A program made the position numbers and the translations under genes. A stretch of 28,286 bases of DNA, taken from the IMG/VR virus record IMGVR_UViG_3300042884_000575, positions 1-28,286 of that record. One strand, 5' to 3'. The notes beneath the pieces were generated by a model. It had not been told where the DNA came from. It saw only the letters and a list, made by a program, of their open reading frames with translations, and made no database searches. The stretch comes from a virus. Shown piece after piece: positions 7,401 through 16,133 of this stretch (position 1 is its first letter; each line of letters opens with the position of its first letter).

Positions 7401-9162
7401 TCATGTATTCTTTATGTCTAGAATTGTACTCGGCAAAGAATTTTTTAAAATCAGCAACTGCCGGCGCAAACTCCGGTTGCACTTCTCCAGTGTTCAGTTG
7501 TTCAAATACTTCCCGCTTAAATTCCGGCCATGAAATTTTGCCTGGAGGCAGCGTTCCAAATTGCGAACGAAGTTGAGTAAATGCTTCGATGTTCATATCA
7601 AAGCCCTCAACGCCGTCATAGACATAGGTGTAATAGTGCCTATCAAGGGCCTTGAAAAACTCAACTTTGTAGGGATCGTAGCCGCGAATACGCTCGATAA
7701 GCGAGCCTTCCTTAGCCGAGGCTTCCATGACCGCGAGACCGGCCTGCCTGATCCCCGCCGTTTCCATTAGCGCAGACGCGTGACGAAGCGAAGCAAAGAG
7801 TGGTTGCGTCAACATACGGTATGCAGGTGACATGCGGCCAAGAGTGTCGAGAGCGGCCTGCTGGGCTTTGTTTGGCGCTTTCTGCGCACCGAGGGTGTTT
7901 CGGGTTTTGCGAGCAGCGGCGGAAAGGCTACCGCCTTCGCCAGCGCCGCGCGATACTGCAGGAGTGTCAGCATTTAGGTTTGAGTTAGGTATGGTTTCTT
8001 TCATGTCGAAACGAGCCATATCGCCCTCGTCCGCCGCTTCCAGCATCTTATACAGCTGATCATCAAGTTCGCCTTTGGCGAGGGCCTCGACTAGTTCAGC
8101 CTGCTTGTAAAACGGAGTTCGACCGGCGAGTACGAAAGACTCCATGTTTGGGTCGCGAGGTTGATTGATACGAATTTCCGTACCATCGTCCAAGTGCAGG
8201 CTGATGGAATATTCTCCACCAACAAAAAACTTAGACCCAGAGGAGGCTTTCACAAACCGCGCCGTTACGCCCTCCGCAATTTTAGCCTCAAGCCAGCTAC
8301 CGCCGAAGCCGCTTAGCTCTACGCCGTCTTTTGCCTTGCGACGTTTTGGCTTCTCGATCGTTAACGCACGGTTACGCAGCGGCACATACATATCCGCATC
8401 TACCGTCTCATCCAGCATCTGTTGGATAGTTCCCGGATCACGGATGCCTTCGGCAATAACCTCTTCCTTAACCTGTGCCTTTGTCATATCCTCAATCTGC
8501 AAAGGCTTTGGGGGCAAGCGCAGTACGTCCATCGGGCCTTGCGGCATGTCAACCTTGGTACTGTTGCGCGCAATGTCTTTTTGCAGTTTTACTCGCGCAG
8601 GACGTGTAAGCCCCATATACGCCCCGCCCATCAGGCCAAGCAGCAGCGTGTCCATTGCTACGCCATTAAACAACTCGGCTTGCGTCATTGTCTCTTGGTT
8701 CAGAAACAGTGCTGCGTTCTGGGCGCCTGCAGCGGCACCAGCCAGTGCAAACATCTGGGCTACACCTTTGGCCCCACGCGCCTGACCTACCAACGGAATA
8801 AACACTGTTGGCGACAAGATACCAGCGCCAAGTGCAGCTACTGTTCCAGACCAGCCACTTGCCGCCAGCACCATTTTGTCACGTTCTTCTTTCGCCGCTT
8901 TCGCGACGCGGAAGTCCAGCTCCGCCGCAGACTTTGAGTCAGCAAGCCTCACCATCATATTCATGGGAAGATTACGAGTTTTGAACTCTTTGGCAAAATC
9001 AAAAGTGAGGTCTGGAGAAAACATTGGCCGGTTAAGATACTCGTAAATGTTGGCTACATCGCTGCCTAGTGAAAAAGCACTGCGAGTAGTATCTCGCGCA
9101 CTTGGCTCAATGTTTACCGGGTCTGCAATAGGGAGCGTTATCGGTTGGATAAGATTGTCCAT
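4459..9162 (-). CDS. Giant internal virion protein (T7 gp16-position DNA ejection protein)
   Basis: The protein has 1567 residues, longer than T7 gp16 (about 1318). It sits where gp16 lies in the T7 gene order, between the gp15-like protein and the fibre. Hydrophobic stretches lie near residues 101-126, 136-153 and 168-184, with another near the C-terminus (QGVAFSLAFGALSYYTYAYAAGG). The middle third is a long charged helical region with coiled-coil character (LEERKKLLALGRLYKKYG, KKAIAALEKRRLALEKLAV). A segment reading LNVLTMMGVSTISSISDM is typical of very large phage internal proteins. It probably enters the cell envelope during infection and helps form the DNA conduit. No transglycosylase signature was seen in it; that activity sits in the preceding protein. 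Confidence 0.85.
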   Translation of the reverse strand: MDNLIQPITLPIADPVNIEPSARDTTRSAFSLGSDVANIYEYLNRPMFSPDLTFDFAKEFKTRNLPMNMMVRLADSKSAAELDFRVAKAAKEERDKMVLAASGWSGTVAALGAGILSPTVFIPLVGQARGAKGVAQMFALAGAAAGAQNAALFLNQETMTQAELFNGVAMDTLLLGLMGGAYMGLTRPARVKLQKDIARNSTKVDMPQGPMDVLRLPPKPLQIEDMTKAQVKEEVIAEGIRDPGTIQQMLDETVDADMYVPLRNRALTIEKPKRRKAKDGVELSGFGGSWLEAKIAEGVTARFVKASSGSKFFVGGEYSISLHLDDGTEIRINQPRDPNMESFVLAGRTPFYKQAELVEALAKGELDDQLYKMLEAADEGDMARFDMKETIPNSNLNADTPAVSRGAGEGGSLSAAARKTRNTLGAQKAPNKAQQAALDTLGRMSPAYRMLTQPLFASLRHASALMETAGIRQAGLAVMEASAKEGSLIERIRGYDPYKVEFFKALDRHYYTYVYDGVEGFDMNIEAFTQLRSQFGTLPPGKISWPEFKREVFEQLNTGEVQPEFAPAVADFKKFFAEYNSRHKEYMKEMEASGDEFEPLYKELLEDDLGDGITDYAHHIPDQNKIIDNLAEFINDFGAYNEKAMLEAYEKAAKAFTKDKLKLEFEREVVGLTETELVARMEEVESDIVFLDELPEMVDYRNERLALTRQAKEEGWSKEELKVQMKDLNDNLSKEVKGWLEERKKLLALGRLYKKYGAKTTEKVSNLQASATKLTDDIADMFRTPPARLSTTDVALAKTQKAKEALLGKTTKDLKKAIAALEKRRLALEKLAVSKRQNSASRVVAQEYFAKAKARHDDMFERLTVAQGRSVGLDAWLSEINLVREDVIADLTRLVRSKASRAQDLEEAAAKEVKEKAPLTAEERSKSGAQIDEELYNLEVKFSNQYGVDDPEVDPVPDFKEQSRDLATVLAQKLTNTEIELSPAYHALRQDARSAELLRVWKTPFALKKKWLINDVELIASAYDRVMAPDLELWRAFGSPSGKNVIGEMNDELTVLMNKLATAQFVKLPKGWVDASAKYIDQVAKRLFDFGAGEDLFLTEKNFSDTPDMGYQPLTQELRQQIGRYFTAETKKQTYNFDVAIQRLRAQRGVPRDASSMWWRGGRMIKNLNVLTMMGVSTISSISDMARPIWKHGPTKVFKHGWQPFVKNVTENDKAFRLKSKELNRKIGLNLEPVLHSRAQGLFDLAEDTIGKTKLERGVTLATQKMGLIALYDYWTAGMKTISGNVAHATFAEYIPTVAKAWRENAEFTGDLLTMRTNLREAGLSDLMIHRIAQQMEAPNGVEYFSNGGVLPNVHLWDDPQAFRAYQAAVASEVNKLIVTPGLERPNVVDENMAYSLLFQFKSFLFASNSRMVMSALQGNDPYLMQGVAFSLAFGALSYYTYAYAAGGRTLEDMKEMSPEAWVWEATKRSGILGALSIGADAAERTPWISGDDSPMVFRKPSGLLGVFLGPTYTQADRLFTVAATLDNEDQEQNMRRLRQVFIPYQNHFLFRQLFDRVAEAMFGGEK

Positions 9163-12080
9163 TATTTTGCTCCAAGATAAAGTTGCACAACTTTCTGCGC
9201 GTCAGATGTAGACAGCTTAAGTTCTTTGCTGACTATTTCTACCAGCGCTGTTTCCTTAGGATTGGGGACGCCAGCACGGCTATTCTTATCCGTCAGAAAG
9301 GTCAGGCGGCGCGCCGTTGTAGGGTCGTTGGAAAGTGCTTCCCCAAGCATCTTAGCACTGTCGGTAATCATAGACTCGGGCGCATCAGGCTGCGTCAAGT
9401 TTATATATCCCTGTTCCGAAGCCGAAAGCCTAGCTGCCGATTTAGCACGCTCCGCTTCGGTAATTTGCTGTTGAGCAAGGTCTGCCATGGCGGAGTTACC
9501 TGAGGCCTCTGCGTTACGCAGCGCGCCTTCTGCCTCAAGAATGTTAGTTTCAGCTCCACTTATCTTAGCCAGCGCTGCCTTACGTTGCGCTTCATCAGTC
9601 ATCATTTCATCTTGCCGCTGTTGGAGAATAGGCCCACCAAAACGGCCGGGCAAAAGAATGGCGGCACCAAACTCGTCTGTGGCTACTACTTTATAAGTTG
9701 GAAGTTTCCCAGCCCTGACTTCCTTTTCAGTTTCACCGTCAGACATTAGTCCGATACCAAAAGGTTTTGCACCTTTTACTACAGCAAAATTTTTCATGGA
9801 GTTATACAGAAAATCCATGCTTCCATCTGCTCCGGTGTAAAACTTTTCCGGGGGAAACCGTGTTAACACGGACTCTTTTTCTTGCGTAAAAAATCTGTTT
9901 ATGGAAACGTCGTACGGGTTATACGCTTCAGGCGTGGTGTAAGTCACGCCCCAAATCTTATCAAGGTATGTTTTCATGTAGGCGTCAGCAGCTTCAGCAT
10001 TGGCGTATATGCGCCAGCCAGTTTCATAGGCTTGCCTTGCGTCTGAGTAAAGTTGGCCTTCCGCCGCCGGATTGATAACTGTGTTACGTTCAGGGGCAAA
10101 CCAACCTTCAAACCTTTCGATTATGTTTTCTGGAAGCGGGTAGGTTTCTGTAAACGATGTTGCACCTTCCTTTGCTACTTTTGAAGGGTCACGAGTTACG
10201 CCTTCGTTAGCAAGGATTGTTTGCATTTGTTTTTCAGCAGTCTCAAGGTCAGGAGCTCGCGAAGCCAAGTCTTGGAAGAGTTGAATTTCAGCAATCTCGT
10301 TTTGCGTAAAACCGCTGCGGTCGAGTATAGTCGGATCACTTTTATGCAGCGACGCTAGGAACGACCGAGCCTGAGTCATAGTTGAGGGACTTGCCAGCGC
10401 AATGTTAAAAGCGTCGTTTATACCCTTGGGAAGTATTCTTGCTCGGTTTACCGCTCCAGTAAGTTTTTCGTACGCTGCTGCATCGCCGTTAGCGATACCA
10501 GCAAAACTTTCATTTCCAAACCACTGAGCAAAAGCTGTACCTTGTTCGCGAGACAATGGTATGTTTGCTGCAAGCGAAGACTCTACGCCGGAAATACCGC
10601 GTTGCGTGGAAGCGTATATTTCGCGTCCGGTGTTTTCTTTTGCTTGAGCTTCGCCATCCCAATAAGAGGACTGTTTCAAACTGGCGAGCAGGGCTGAGTC
10701 ACCCGCAACGCTGGCGTTGTAAACCTGGCCTAGAAACGTGTCACGTTGAAGTTGCATTGTCGTGGCTTGCTCACGCTGCCGAGCGTCCGTCGCCGCCGCA
10801 ATCTGATTTGCGTAAGTCATTTTGCTGTCTAGCGACATATCAGCAAAACGTGGATCAGTCCAAACATTCGGGCCTTCAGCCGCACCAGTGCCACCACCGG
10901 CTATACCGCTTTGGCCGAGCATCATTTGAATAAACTCTTGGTCTCCCATTTTACCAAGACCTTCCCATTCAAGGTCTTTAGGGTTGGCACTGCGGGGCTT
11001 ACCAAGCACGTCACGGATCATTAGCAGTTCTTCTGGAATTGCCGTATCCAAAATCTGCCTAAAAGTTTTTCCGGTGTGGTACTTATTAAATTGTACCTCA
11101 GCCCAATGCAGCGCTACACGGTCCTGCCACTCCGGAGAAAAATCTGGAACCGCTACTCCATAGGCTCGTTGGTAGGAAGCGGTAGCTGCTCGCCAAGTGC
11201 CAAGAATGAATTGATACTTTCCCGCAGCAGTGCTTTCTCCCGGCGCCGATTGCGTCGCCGCAGGATGATCTTCATACCCTGTAAACGAAGTCCCTCCGTT
11301 CCATATGTCATAACCGGGAGACTCTCTGGAGGCAATGGCATTTAGCACACCCCTTTCCTGAGGAAGCAAGTTAGCAGCGACTACGTCGCCGGTAGAGCCG
11401 TCGCCGACTGCGCCGTAACCGCCAGCTACTTTTTCTACTTCATTGCTAAAAGCTAGGCCTTGCACGGCCGATCGTCCGTTAAGTAGGAACTCTTGTTTAG
11501 TCGCTTCCGGCAGCGCAGACTGCGTTACCATTGCTTCCCAACGAGACTGGCCTTCCTCAAGAGAGACGCCACCAGCCTTTACGTTTGACGCAATGGAGTT
11601 TAGCCCCTTGTTTAGCGTAGCTGCGTCTGCAGTGTCAAGAAGTTCCAATTCAGCAACGAAAGCTGAGCTTACTCTATTGGCACGATCTTCCGCTAGCCGT
11701 GCGGTGTATTCTTCGCGAAACCGCTCCGGAACAGTTGTTATAAATTCTTTCTCACGCGCGGCAAGGAGACTATCGTACTCTCTCGTCATACCTCCTGGCG
11801 AAGCGCTTCTACCCCGTGAGTACTCTGTATACTCTTTCGCGCGAGCCGTTTGGTACTCAAGAAACTGCGTGTCAAGGGTGAGCGCTTCCGAGGCCATTGC
11901 CCGCCGGTCATAGACAGCTTCTATGTCGGTGCCGGTGTTGAGATAGGTAAGGCCGGCTTGTGCCAACCTGTTTACCGAGTCTCCAAGACCCATCGTGGCT
12001 TGGGCGAGAATTGTGCTCGAGCGATCCTGTATCGGCTGAGACTCAAGCCCGCCAGACGCTCTTACATTACCAATAACCAT
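9162..12080 (-). CDS. Internal virion protein (gp15 position) with lambda-lysozyme-like (GH104) domain
   Basis: The protein has 972 residues. Residues about 240-385 resemble the phage lambda endolysin transglycosylase: IASRESPGYDIWNGG, then FTGYEDHPA, then STAAGKYQFILGTW, then FSPEWQDRVALHW. Glu253 lies in the position of the lambda catalytic glutamate. The N-terminal 240 residues are helical, and residues about 850-910 form a helical coiled-coil-like stretch before the C-terminus. A peptidoglycan-cutting domain inside a virion ejection protein fits local wall opening during DNA entry. In T7 this function lies in the N-terminus of gp16 and belongs to a different fold family (SLT). Start and stop both overlap neighbours (TAATG). 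Confidence 0.88.
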   Translation of the reverse strand: MVIGNVRASGGLESQPIQDRSSTILAQATMGLGDSVNRLAQAGLTYLNTGTDIEAVYDRRAMASEALTLDTQFLEYQTARAKEYTEYSRGRSASPGGMTREYDSLLAAREKEFITTVPERFREEYTARLAEDRANRVSSAFVAELELLDTADAATLNKGLNSIASNVKAGGVSLEEGQSRWEAMVTQSALPEATKQEFLLNGRSAVQGLAFSNEVEKVAGGYGAVGDGSTGDVVAANLLPQERGVLNAIASRESPGYDIWNGGTSFTGYEDHPAATQSAPGESTAAGKYQFILGTWRAATASYQRAYGVAVPDFSPEWQDRVALHWAEVQFNKYHTGKTFRQILDTAIPEELLMIRDVLGKPRSANPKDLEWEGLGKMGDQEFIQMMLGQSGIAGGGTGAAEGPNVWTDPRFADMSLDSKMTYANQIAAATDARQREQATTMQLQRDTFLGQVYNASVAGDSALLASLKQSSYWDGEAQAKENTGREIYASTQRGISGVESSLAANIPLSREQGTAFAQWFGNESFAGIANGDAAAYEKLTGAVNRARILPKGINDAFNIALASPSTMTQARSFLASLHKSDPTILDRSGFTQNEIAEIQLFQDLASRAPDLETAEKQMQTILANEGVTRDPSKVAKEGATSFTETYPLPENIIERFEGWFAPERNTVINPAAEGQLYSDARQAYETGWRIYANAEAADAYMKTYLDKIWGVTYTTPEAYNPYDVSINRFFTQEKESVLTRFPPEKFYTGADGSMDFLYNSMKNFAVVKGAKPFGIGLMSDGETEKEVRAGKLPTYKVVATDEFGAAILLPGRFGGPILQQRQDEMMTDEAQRKAALAKISGAETNILEAEGALRNAEASGNSAMADLAQQQITEAERAKSAARLSASEQGYINLTQPDAPESMITDSAKMLGEALSNDPTTARRLTFLTDKNSRAGVPNPKETALVEIVSKELKLSTSDAQKVVQLYLGAK

Positions 12081-12604
12081 CAGCGACCTCCTGCGTAGCT
12101 AGGGCTGGACAGGCTAAGCCTGCCTCGAGTATATTCGTTTACCATGCTTGCGCCGGATAGGTAAGACGCGGGAACGGCCAGCGCCGTGCTGAGAAGACTA
12201 GTACGACCACCACGCCGCGTAGCCTCAGCTTCATTTCTTACAGTGTTTGCTTGAGTGCGCGTGTTGTAAAGCTGCACGTCTTTCTTCTGCGTTAGTCGCT
12301 GACGATCCTGTTTAGCAAGAGAAGCCGCGCTAGCTTGCCGCATCACAAAAGAGCCGGAAGACGAGCTAAGACCGCTCGCAGCAAACTGCGACAGCATGTT
12401 GGCAACATCTGCCCGCGCGGAAACATCTTGATCCTCAATGTCCTGTGTAGCAGCAAAGTTTTCTCGCAGCGCTTGCTCTTCTAACAACTGCGCATTTTTC
12501 ATGCCTACAGCAGCTTGATAGGTTGCGTCACGGTTAGCGGATAGTCCGCTAAGCAAAGTTGCCCCGGCGGAGATGAACGGCATAGCAGGTGCAAGGAAAG
12601 CCAT
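12080..12604 (-). CDS. Internal virion protein B-like (T7 gp14 position)
   Basis: The 174-residue protein has a hydrophobic N-terminus (about 1-22: AFLAPAMPFISAGATLLSG), a long polar helical middle rich in Ala, Gln and Arg, and a second weakly hydrophobic segment near 134-155. Ser/Gly-rich repeats lie at about 78-86 (SGLSSSSGS). This plan matches gp14-type ejection proteins, which are carried in the virion and inserted into the outer membrane on infection. The evidence is size, composition and exact position in the T7 order (gp13, gp14, gp15, gp16). It shares a TAATG junction with both neighbours. Confidence 0.75.
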   Translation of the reverse strand: MAFLAPAMPFISAGATLLSGLSANRDATYQAAVGMKNAQLLEEQALRENFAATQDIEDQDVSARADVANMLSQFAASGLSSSSGSFVMRQASAASLAKQDRQRLTQKKDVQLYNTRTQANTVRNEAEATRRGGRTSLLSTALAVPASYLSGASMVNEYTRGRLSLSSPSYAGGR

Positions 12605-12933
12605 TATATACTCCGCGTGTAGATTTTTCTATCTTCGTAAGACTGTTCGTAGACGAAACCAAGAAACTCAAGCAGCCGTTGATTTCGAGGTTTATCAATC
12701 TCAGCTTCGGCATAAACCTTTGGTAGGTTCATTAGGATTTGAAACTCGCTGATAATGCTAGGAGATTTTCTCACGTTGCAAAAACCACCATTAAGCACTT
12801 TTGCCCACAACCACGGCGGCGCAAAAAAGCTTGACTTCATCACCCCAAGTACAACTATCTCGTGGTACGCCCAAACCGAGGTAGTCCATTTTGCTACCTC
12901 TGGAGGAAGCTCAAATGTTATCTCTCGCCACAT
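12604..12933 (-). CDS. Small acetyltransferase-like internal protein (gp13 position)
   Basis: The protein has 109 residues. The C-terminal part, AEIDKPRNQRLLEFLGFVYE, resembles the final strand-helix of GNAT-fold acetyltransferases (N-x-x-x-L-x-F-L-x-x-L-G-F). The N-terminal part could supply a shortened core fold. Small GNAT-like proteins often occupy this place between tail tubular protein B and the gp14-like protein. Whether they are catalytic is unclear, and the length is short for a full enzyme with an acetyl-CoA site. The ATG follows directly after the TAA of the tail gene. Confidence 0.6.
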   Translation of the reverse strand: MWREITFELPPEVAKWTTSVWAYHEIVVLGVMKSSFFAPPWLWAKVLNGGFCNVRKSPSIISEFQILMNLPKVYAEAEIDKPRNQRLLEFLGFVYEQSYEDRKIYTRSI

Positions 12934-15411
12934 TTAGCCCCCCACGTCCAGGTCAAAGGTATAGCCTATAACGGCAGCCGGAAGAGGATAGCGTTGAGTA
13001 AAACAAACCATCGCGTCTTCGCTCCAGTCTCCTGAGCCCCACAACTCATGGTTAGTCAACTCAGTTTGAATTGACAAAGGATTTCCCCAATCTTCATAGC
13101 TTCGAGAAGGAAGGTCTTCGAGGTTATCGAAAGAAGTGCCAACAGCCAGACCGCGTGTTTGCAACTGCCGGATAGCGAGTCCGCGCAGTGTAAGTGCTGA
13201 ACCACCAAGAACATACTGCGGCAGCGAAAGCGGAAGGCTTTCACCCCTGCTAGTGTAGCTTAGCCCAGCCACTATAAACGCTGAGGGAGTGTTTATCTTA
13301 ATCTTGCTGTTCACGACTGGAATATTAATTTCAGCATCCCCGTCATGAAGAACACTAACAGTCTCCCCGTCAAGCCACCACAATCCGTCAAGTTCTTCTA
13401 TGACGGTATTGTAGCCCCAAGAGCCCGCTTTGAACCGAACGCCGGTTTTATTGTATTCTTCTGAGTAATCTGGAAGAACCATCACGGCCAGTGTTACTTT
13501 GCCTGCGGTTACTGCAGTTACTCTAAACATGCCGACGCCAAGGTAAATAACTTGATTTAAGGCTGCCCATGAAACATCAGAAACATGTAGAGTCCAAATG
13601 CTTTCGTTAAGCTCGAGACGTGCGACGTAGTTTGGGCGTAGTAACTGACGGCTTACTCCAGCGTCAACGTACCACATCTCATTGAACGCTCTATCGCGGC
13701 GAGGCTCTTCACGTTCCAAGAACATGACGCTAAGACCTTTAATTGTTCTACGCACGGTTTGGTACACCAGCGCGCGCGAGTCCTCAGTCACTGAAATAAG
13801 TTTTAGGTAATCTCCTTGTGTGCGGGCACGAGTCCATCCGTACACCTCAAAATTACGCTCGTAAGTTAAACAAACACGTTGCCCATCTTCCCTAACGTAA
13901 TGCACCAGCTTGTGAGGCTCAGCGGACCACGTTACATCAACCGCCTTGTTGTCAGGACCAAACAAGTGTGAGGACAAAACAAGAATGTCTTGCATCTTAA
14001 AGCTATTTGTGTATTCAGTGTAAACCATTTGGTTTACCTCGGTGTTCAGCGAGGTAAGAAAAATAACGTCAAGGTTAATAGCAAGTGGCGATAGGTCGCT
14101 GACGCTGACGTAGGCTTGTGGCTCGGCAATAGCGTTCAACGCAGTTATCGACACGTTGTCGCCGCCGCCACGAAGTTGAGTTATGTTGTCCTCTGTAAAC
14201 AGCATAAGGCCGTAGCGGAGCGCCAGCATGTGTTTTATTGGCCGCTCGCTCTCAGCGTCGATGGTGTAGCTATAGCTGTCGGTGGCAACTGGGGGGAACG
14301 AAAGGCTAAACAAGGATTTGTCAAAAGCAAGGCTACCTACAATCGTCAAAGGCTCATTCGCCAGACCCGCATAAACGCCGCGTTGTTGAAAACGAGAGTA
14401 GACAGCCGGAAAGTTGTTTCCAGAAAAAAAGTCAACTAATTCTGGGATTGTTTTACTTCCGTCTGAGACTATGTTATTGTCTACAAAGGAGGTCCCTGTG
14501 GTGTAACCTACGTAGCTTAACTGCGCTCCGGTAGGATAGGCTCCAGGATATATAATCGAACGGTAGACGTTGTAGCGTTCCGCCCCGGCAACCGCACCCC
14601 AAGTTAAAGTAAATGATCCTGCTGTTACGCTGTAGTTGACAATAGAAGATGTTACAAGAACAACACTTATCCCCGACTCAACACCGTTTATAACGGCGGT
14701 CACGGCAAAGCCAACTGAGGCAGAGCCGCTGCCAGATGCAACTCCAGCTACTGACCCCGGAGCCGTCGGTAGTACGTTAGTGAAATTGGCAATTGTCCAA
14801 TTATTGTCCGCCACCCGAGTTATAAAAACTGGAAGACGAGTATCCCGCGTACAAACCACACGATTAAAGTCTTGCGAAACTTTTAGCCCAGCGATGTCTG
14901 CGTCTGTAAACGTAGTGCTGCGTTCGTATACAGGCGCCCACGTCGCCGCACCGTTTGGTAGGTTCCAACCAATCGGAGAAGTTAACTGAAATCCACCAGC
15001 CGAGGCGGAAGAGACTGTGAAGTAACCTTCAAAGGCCCCAACTTTTAACCAAACTAACTGTCCAACAGTAACGGTGTTTGCGGCAGTAACAAGGCCATTA
15101 ACGACTGTACCTGCGGCGTCAGCAGCGGAGTGAATAAACTTTTTGTTTCGTAATACCCGCATTTTACCTGCGGTAAAAAATAAAACCAAGTCGTAAGTCT
15201 TAGTGCGAAATTTTGCAAACAGGTGAACTTGTTCTGGAAGCATACTTATGAATGAAGTTCCAGCACGATTGAACAGGCCCCCGTGGTAATCAACAAAAAA
15301 ATTTTCAGCGGTCTTTAGCCCTACTGGATAGCGGTCAAGGTCTAAGCGCCCATAAAACGCGGGCGCTACTTCTCCAGCGATAAACGCAAAGGTTTGGTTT
15401 TTAGTTGTCAT
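12934..15411 (-). CDS. Tail tubular protein B (T7 gp12-like nozzle)
   Basis: The 825-residue protein is close to T7 gp12 in length (about 794). The N-terminus shows the family pattern FIAGEVAPAFYGRLDLDRY, followed by KTAENFFVDYHGGLFNRAGT. The rest is overwhelmingly beta-rich, in keeping with the propeller-like nozzle at the tail tip. It would connect the gp11-like ring to the fibres and close the DNA channel. The start overlaps the tail tubular A stop by ATGA, so the two partners are translationally coupled. Base composition is lower in G+C than in the capsid and scaffold genes. Confidence 0.92.
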   Translation of the reverse strand: MTTKNQTFAFIAGEVAPAFYGRLDLDRYPVGLKTAENFFVDYHGGLFNRAGTSFISMLPEQVHLFAKFRTKTYDLVLFFTAGKMRVLRNKKFIHSAADAAGTVVNGLVTAANTVTVGQLVWLKVGAFEGYFTVSSASAGGFQLTSPIGWNLPNGAATWAPVYERSTTFTDADIAGLKVSQDFNRVVCTRDTRLPVFITRVADNNWTIANFTNVLPTAPGSVAGVASGSGSASVGFAVTAVINGVESGISVVLVTSSIVNYSVTAGSFTLTWGAVAGAERYNVYRSIIYPGAYPTGAQLSYVGYTTGTSFVDNNIVSDGSKTIPELVDFFSGNNFPAVYSRFQQRGVYAGLANEPLTIVGSLAFDKSLFSLSFPPVATDSYSYTIDAESERPIKHMLALRYGLMLFTEDNITQLRGGGDNVSITALNAIAEPQAYVSVSDLSPLAINLDVIFLTSLNTEVNQMVYTEYTNSFKMQDILVLSSHLFGPDNKAVDVTWSAEPHKLVHYVREDGQRVCLTYERNFEVYGWTRARTQGDYLKLISVTEDSRALVYQTVRRTIKGLSVMFLEREEPRRDRAFNEMWYVDAGVSRQLLRPNYVARLELNESIWTLHVSDVSWAALNQVIYLGVGMFRVTAVTAGKVTLAVMVLPDYSEEYNKTGVRFKAGSWGYNTVIEELDGLWWLDGETVSVLHDGDAEINIPVVNSKIKINTPSAFIVAGLSYTSRGESLPLSLPQYVLGGSALTLRGLAIRQLQTRGLAVGTSFDNLEDLPSRSYEDWGNPLSIQTELTNHELWGSGDWSEDAMVCFTQRYPLPAAVIGYTFDLDVGG

Positions 15412-16076
15412 ACGGAGGCGCTCACACGGAAAGTCTGCGTAGGATAGATAAATTGCGTTTGAACCTGGGGCACACTAAACCCGGTGCCAGCCCAAAGAGT
15501 TGGGATAGCCTCGTAATAGGTGTCGTCAGAGTTTGCAGCCGTCTCGGCGGCCTTACCGATTAGTCCTATTACTTGATTTTCCAGCTTTTGCGTGACCTCC
15601 ATCTTTCCGCTTTTTGACATATTTATGCAGGCAGCGAGGGACCAGAGGACACAGCGGTAAAGGTCCAATTCCCAATTTGTTGGGACTGGATCATCAATAG
15701 TGTAATGTAGGATGGGATCAAGCGTGTTACAAAAAAGAACTTTTTGCGCGCCGATCCGGCCAAGTTCAAAACGGGTAAAGTCTTGCAGGTACTGCGGGGA
15801 TGCCATGTCAGGCGGCAAACTGAATGCATAGCGGTAGTCTGGCGCTGGATCATCGTTTGTCCAAGTTGATCCTTCCACACGCTCTTTGACGAGGGCTAGG
15901 CGAAAGCTTACACGGAGACTCGGCCAGTGAGCCGCCGTGAAAACTGCCTGTCTTGCTACAGGATACCAAAGGTTGCATATGTCAACAGGCTGACCTGTTC
16001 CAGACGGGTTAGTGATATTAGCGGCAGCGCCTACGGCGGAGAGGGCTTGGTTGTAAAGTGACAACAGCGTTTGCAT
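15408..16076 (-). CDS. Tail tubular protein A (T7 gp11-like adaptor)
   Basis: The 222-residue protein opens with LLSLYNQALSAVGAAANI, then CNLWYPVARQAVFTAAHWPS. This is the helical adaptor pattern of gp11-type proteins that form the ring under the portal. Helices in the C-terminal half (YRCVLWSLAACINMSKSGK, then NQVIGLIGKAAETAA) match the gp11 fold. It follows a strong hairpin at 16102-16121, so it may head a separately controlled tail segment. A ribosome-binding site (AAAGGTAGGG) precedes the ATG. It overlaps the nozzle gene by four bases. Confidence 0.92.
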   Translation of the reverse strand: MQTLLSLYNQALSAVGAAANITNPSGTGQPVDICNLWYPVARQAVFTAAHWPSLRVSFRLALVKERVEGSTWTNDDPAPDYRYAFSLPPDMASPQYLQDFTRFELGRIGAQKVLFCNTLDPILHYTIDDPVPTNWELDLYRCVLWSLAACINMSKSGKMEVTQKLENQVIGLIGKAAETAANSDDTYYEAIPTLWAGTGFSVPQVQTQFIYPTQTFRVSASV

Positions 16077-16101
16077 GACAAGCCCTACCTTTGTTGTAAG
16101 A

Positions 16102-16121
16102 GAGGGGGATTGCTCCCCCTC
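16102..16121 (-). terminator. Strong hairpin between head and tail genes (partial terminator or processing site)
   Basis: An 8-bp perfect stem (GAGGGGGA / TCCCCCTC) closes a GCAA tetraloop when read leftward; GCAA is a stable GNRA loop. Only TCTTAC follows, so a U-run is lacking and full intrinsic termination is doubtful. It lies downstream of the capsid and cement genes and upstream of the tail genes, close to where T7 has its T-phi terminator after gene 10. It could lower tail expression relative to head proteins, or protect transcript ends. Confidence 0.55.
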
Positions 16122-16133
16122 ACTAGTTTTTAA

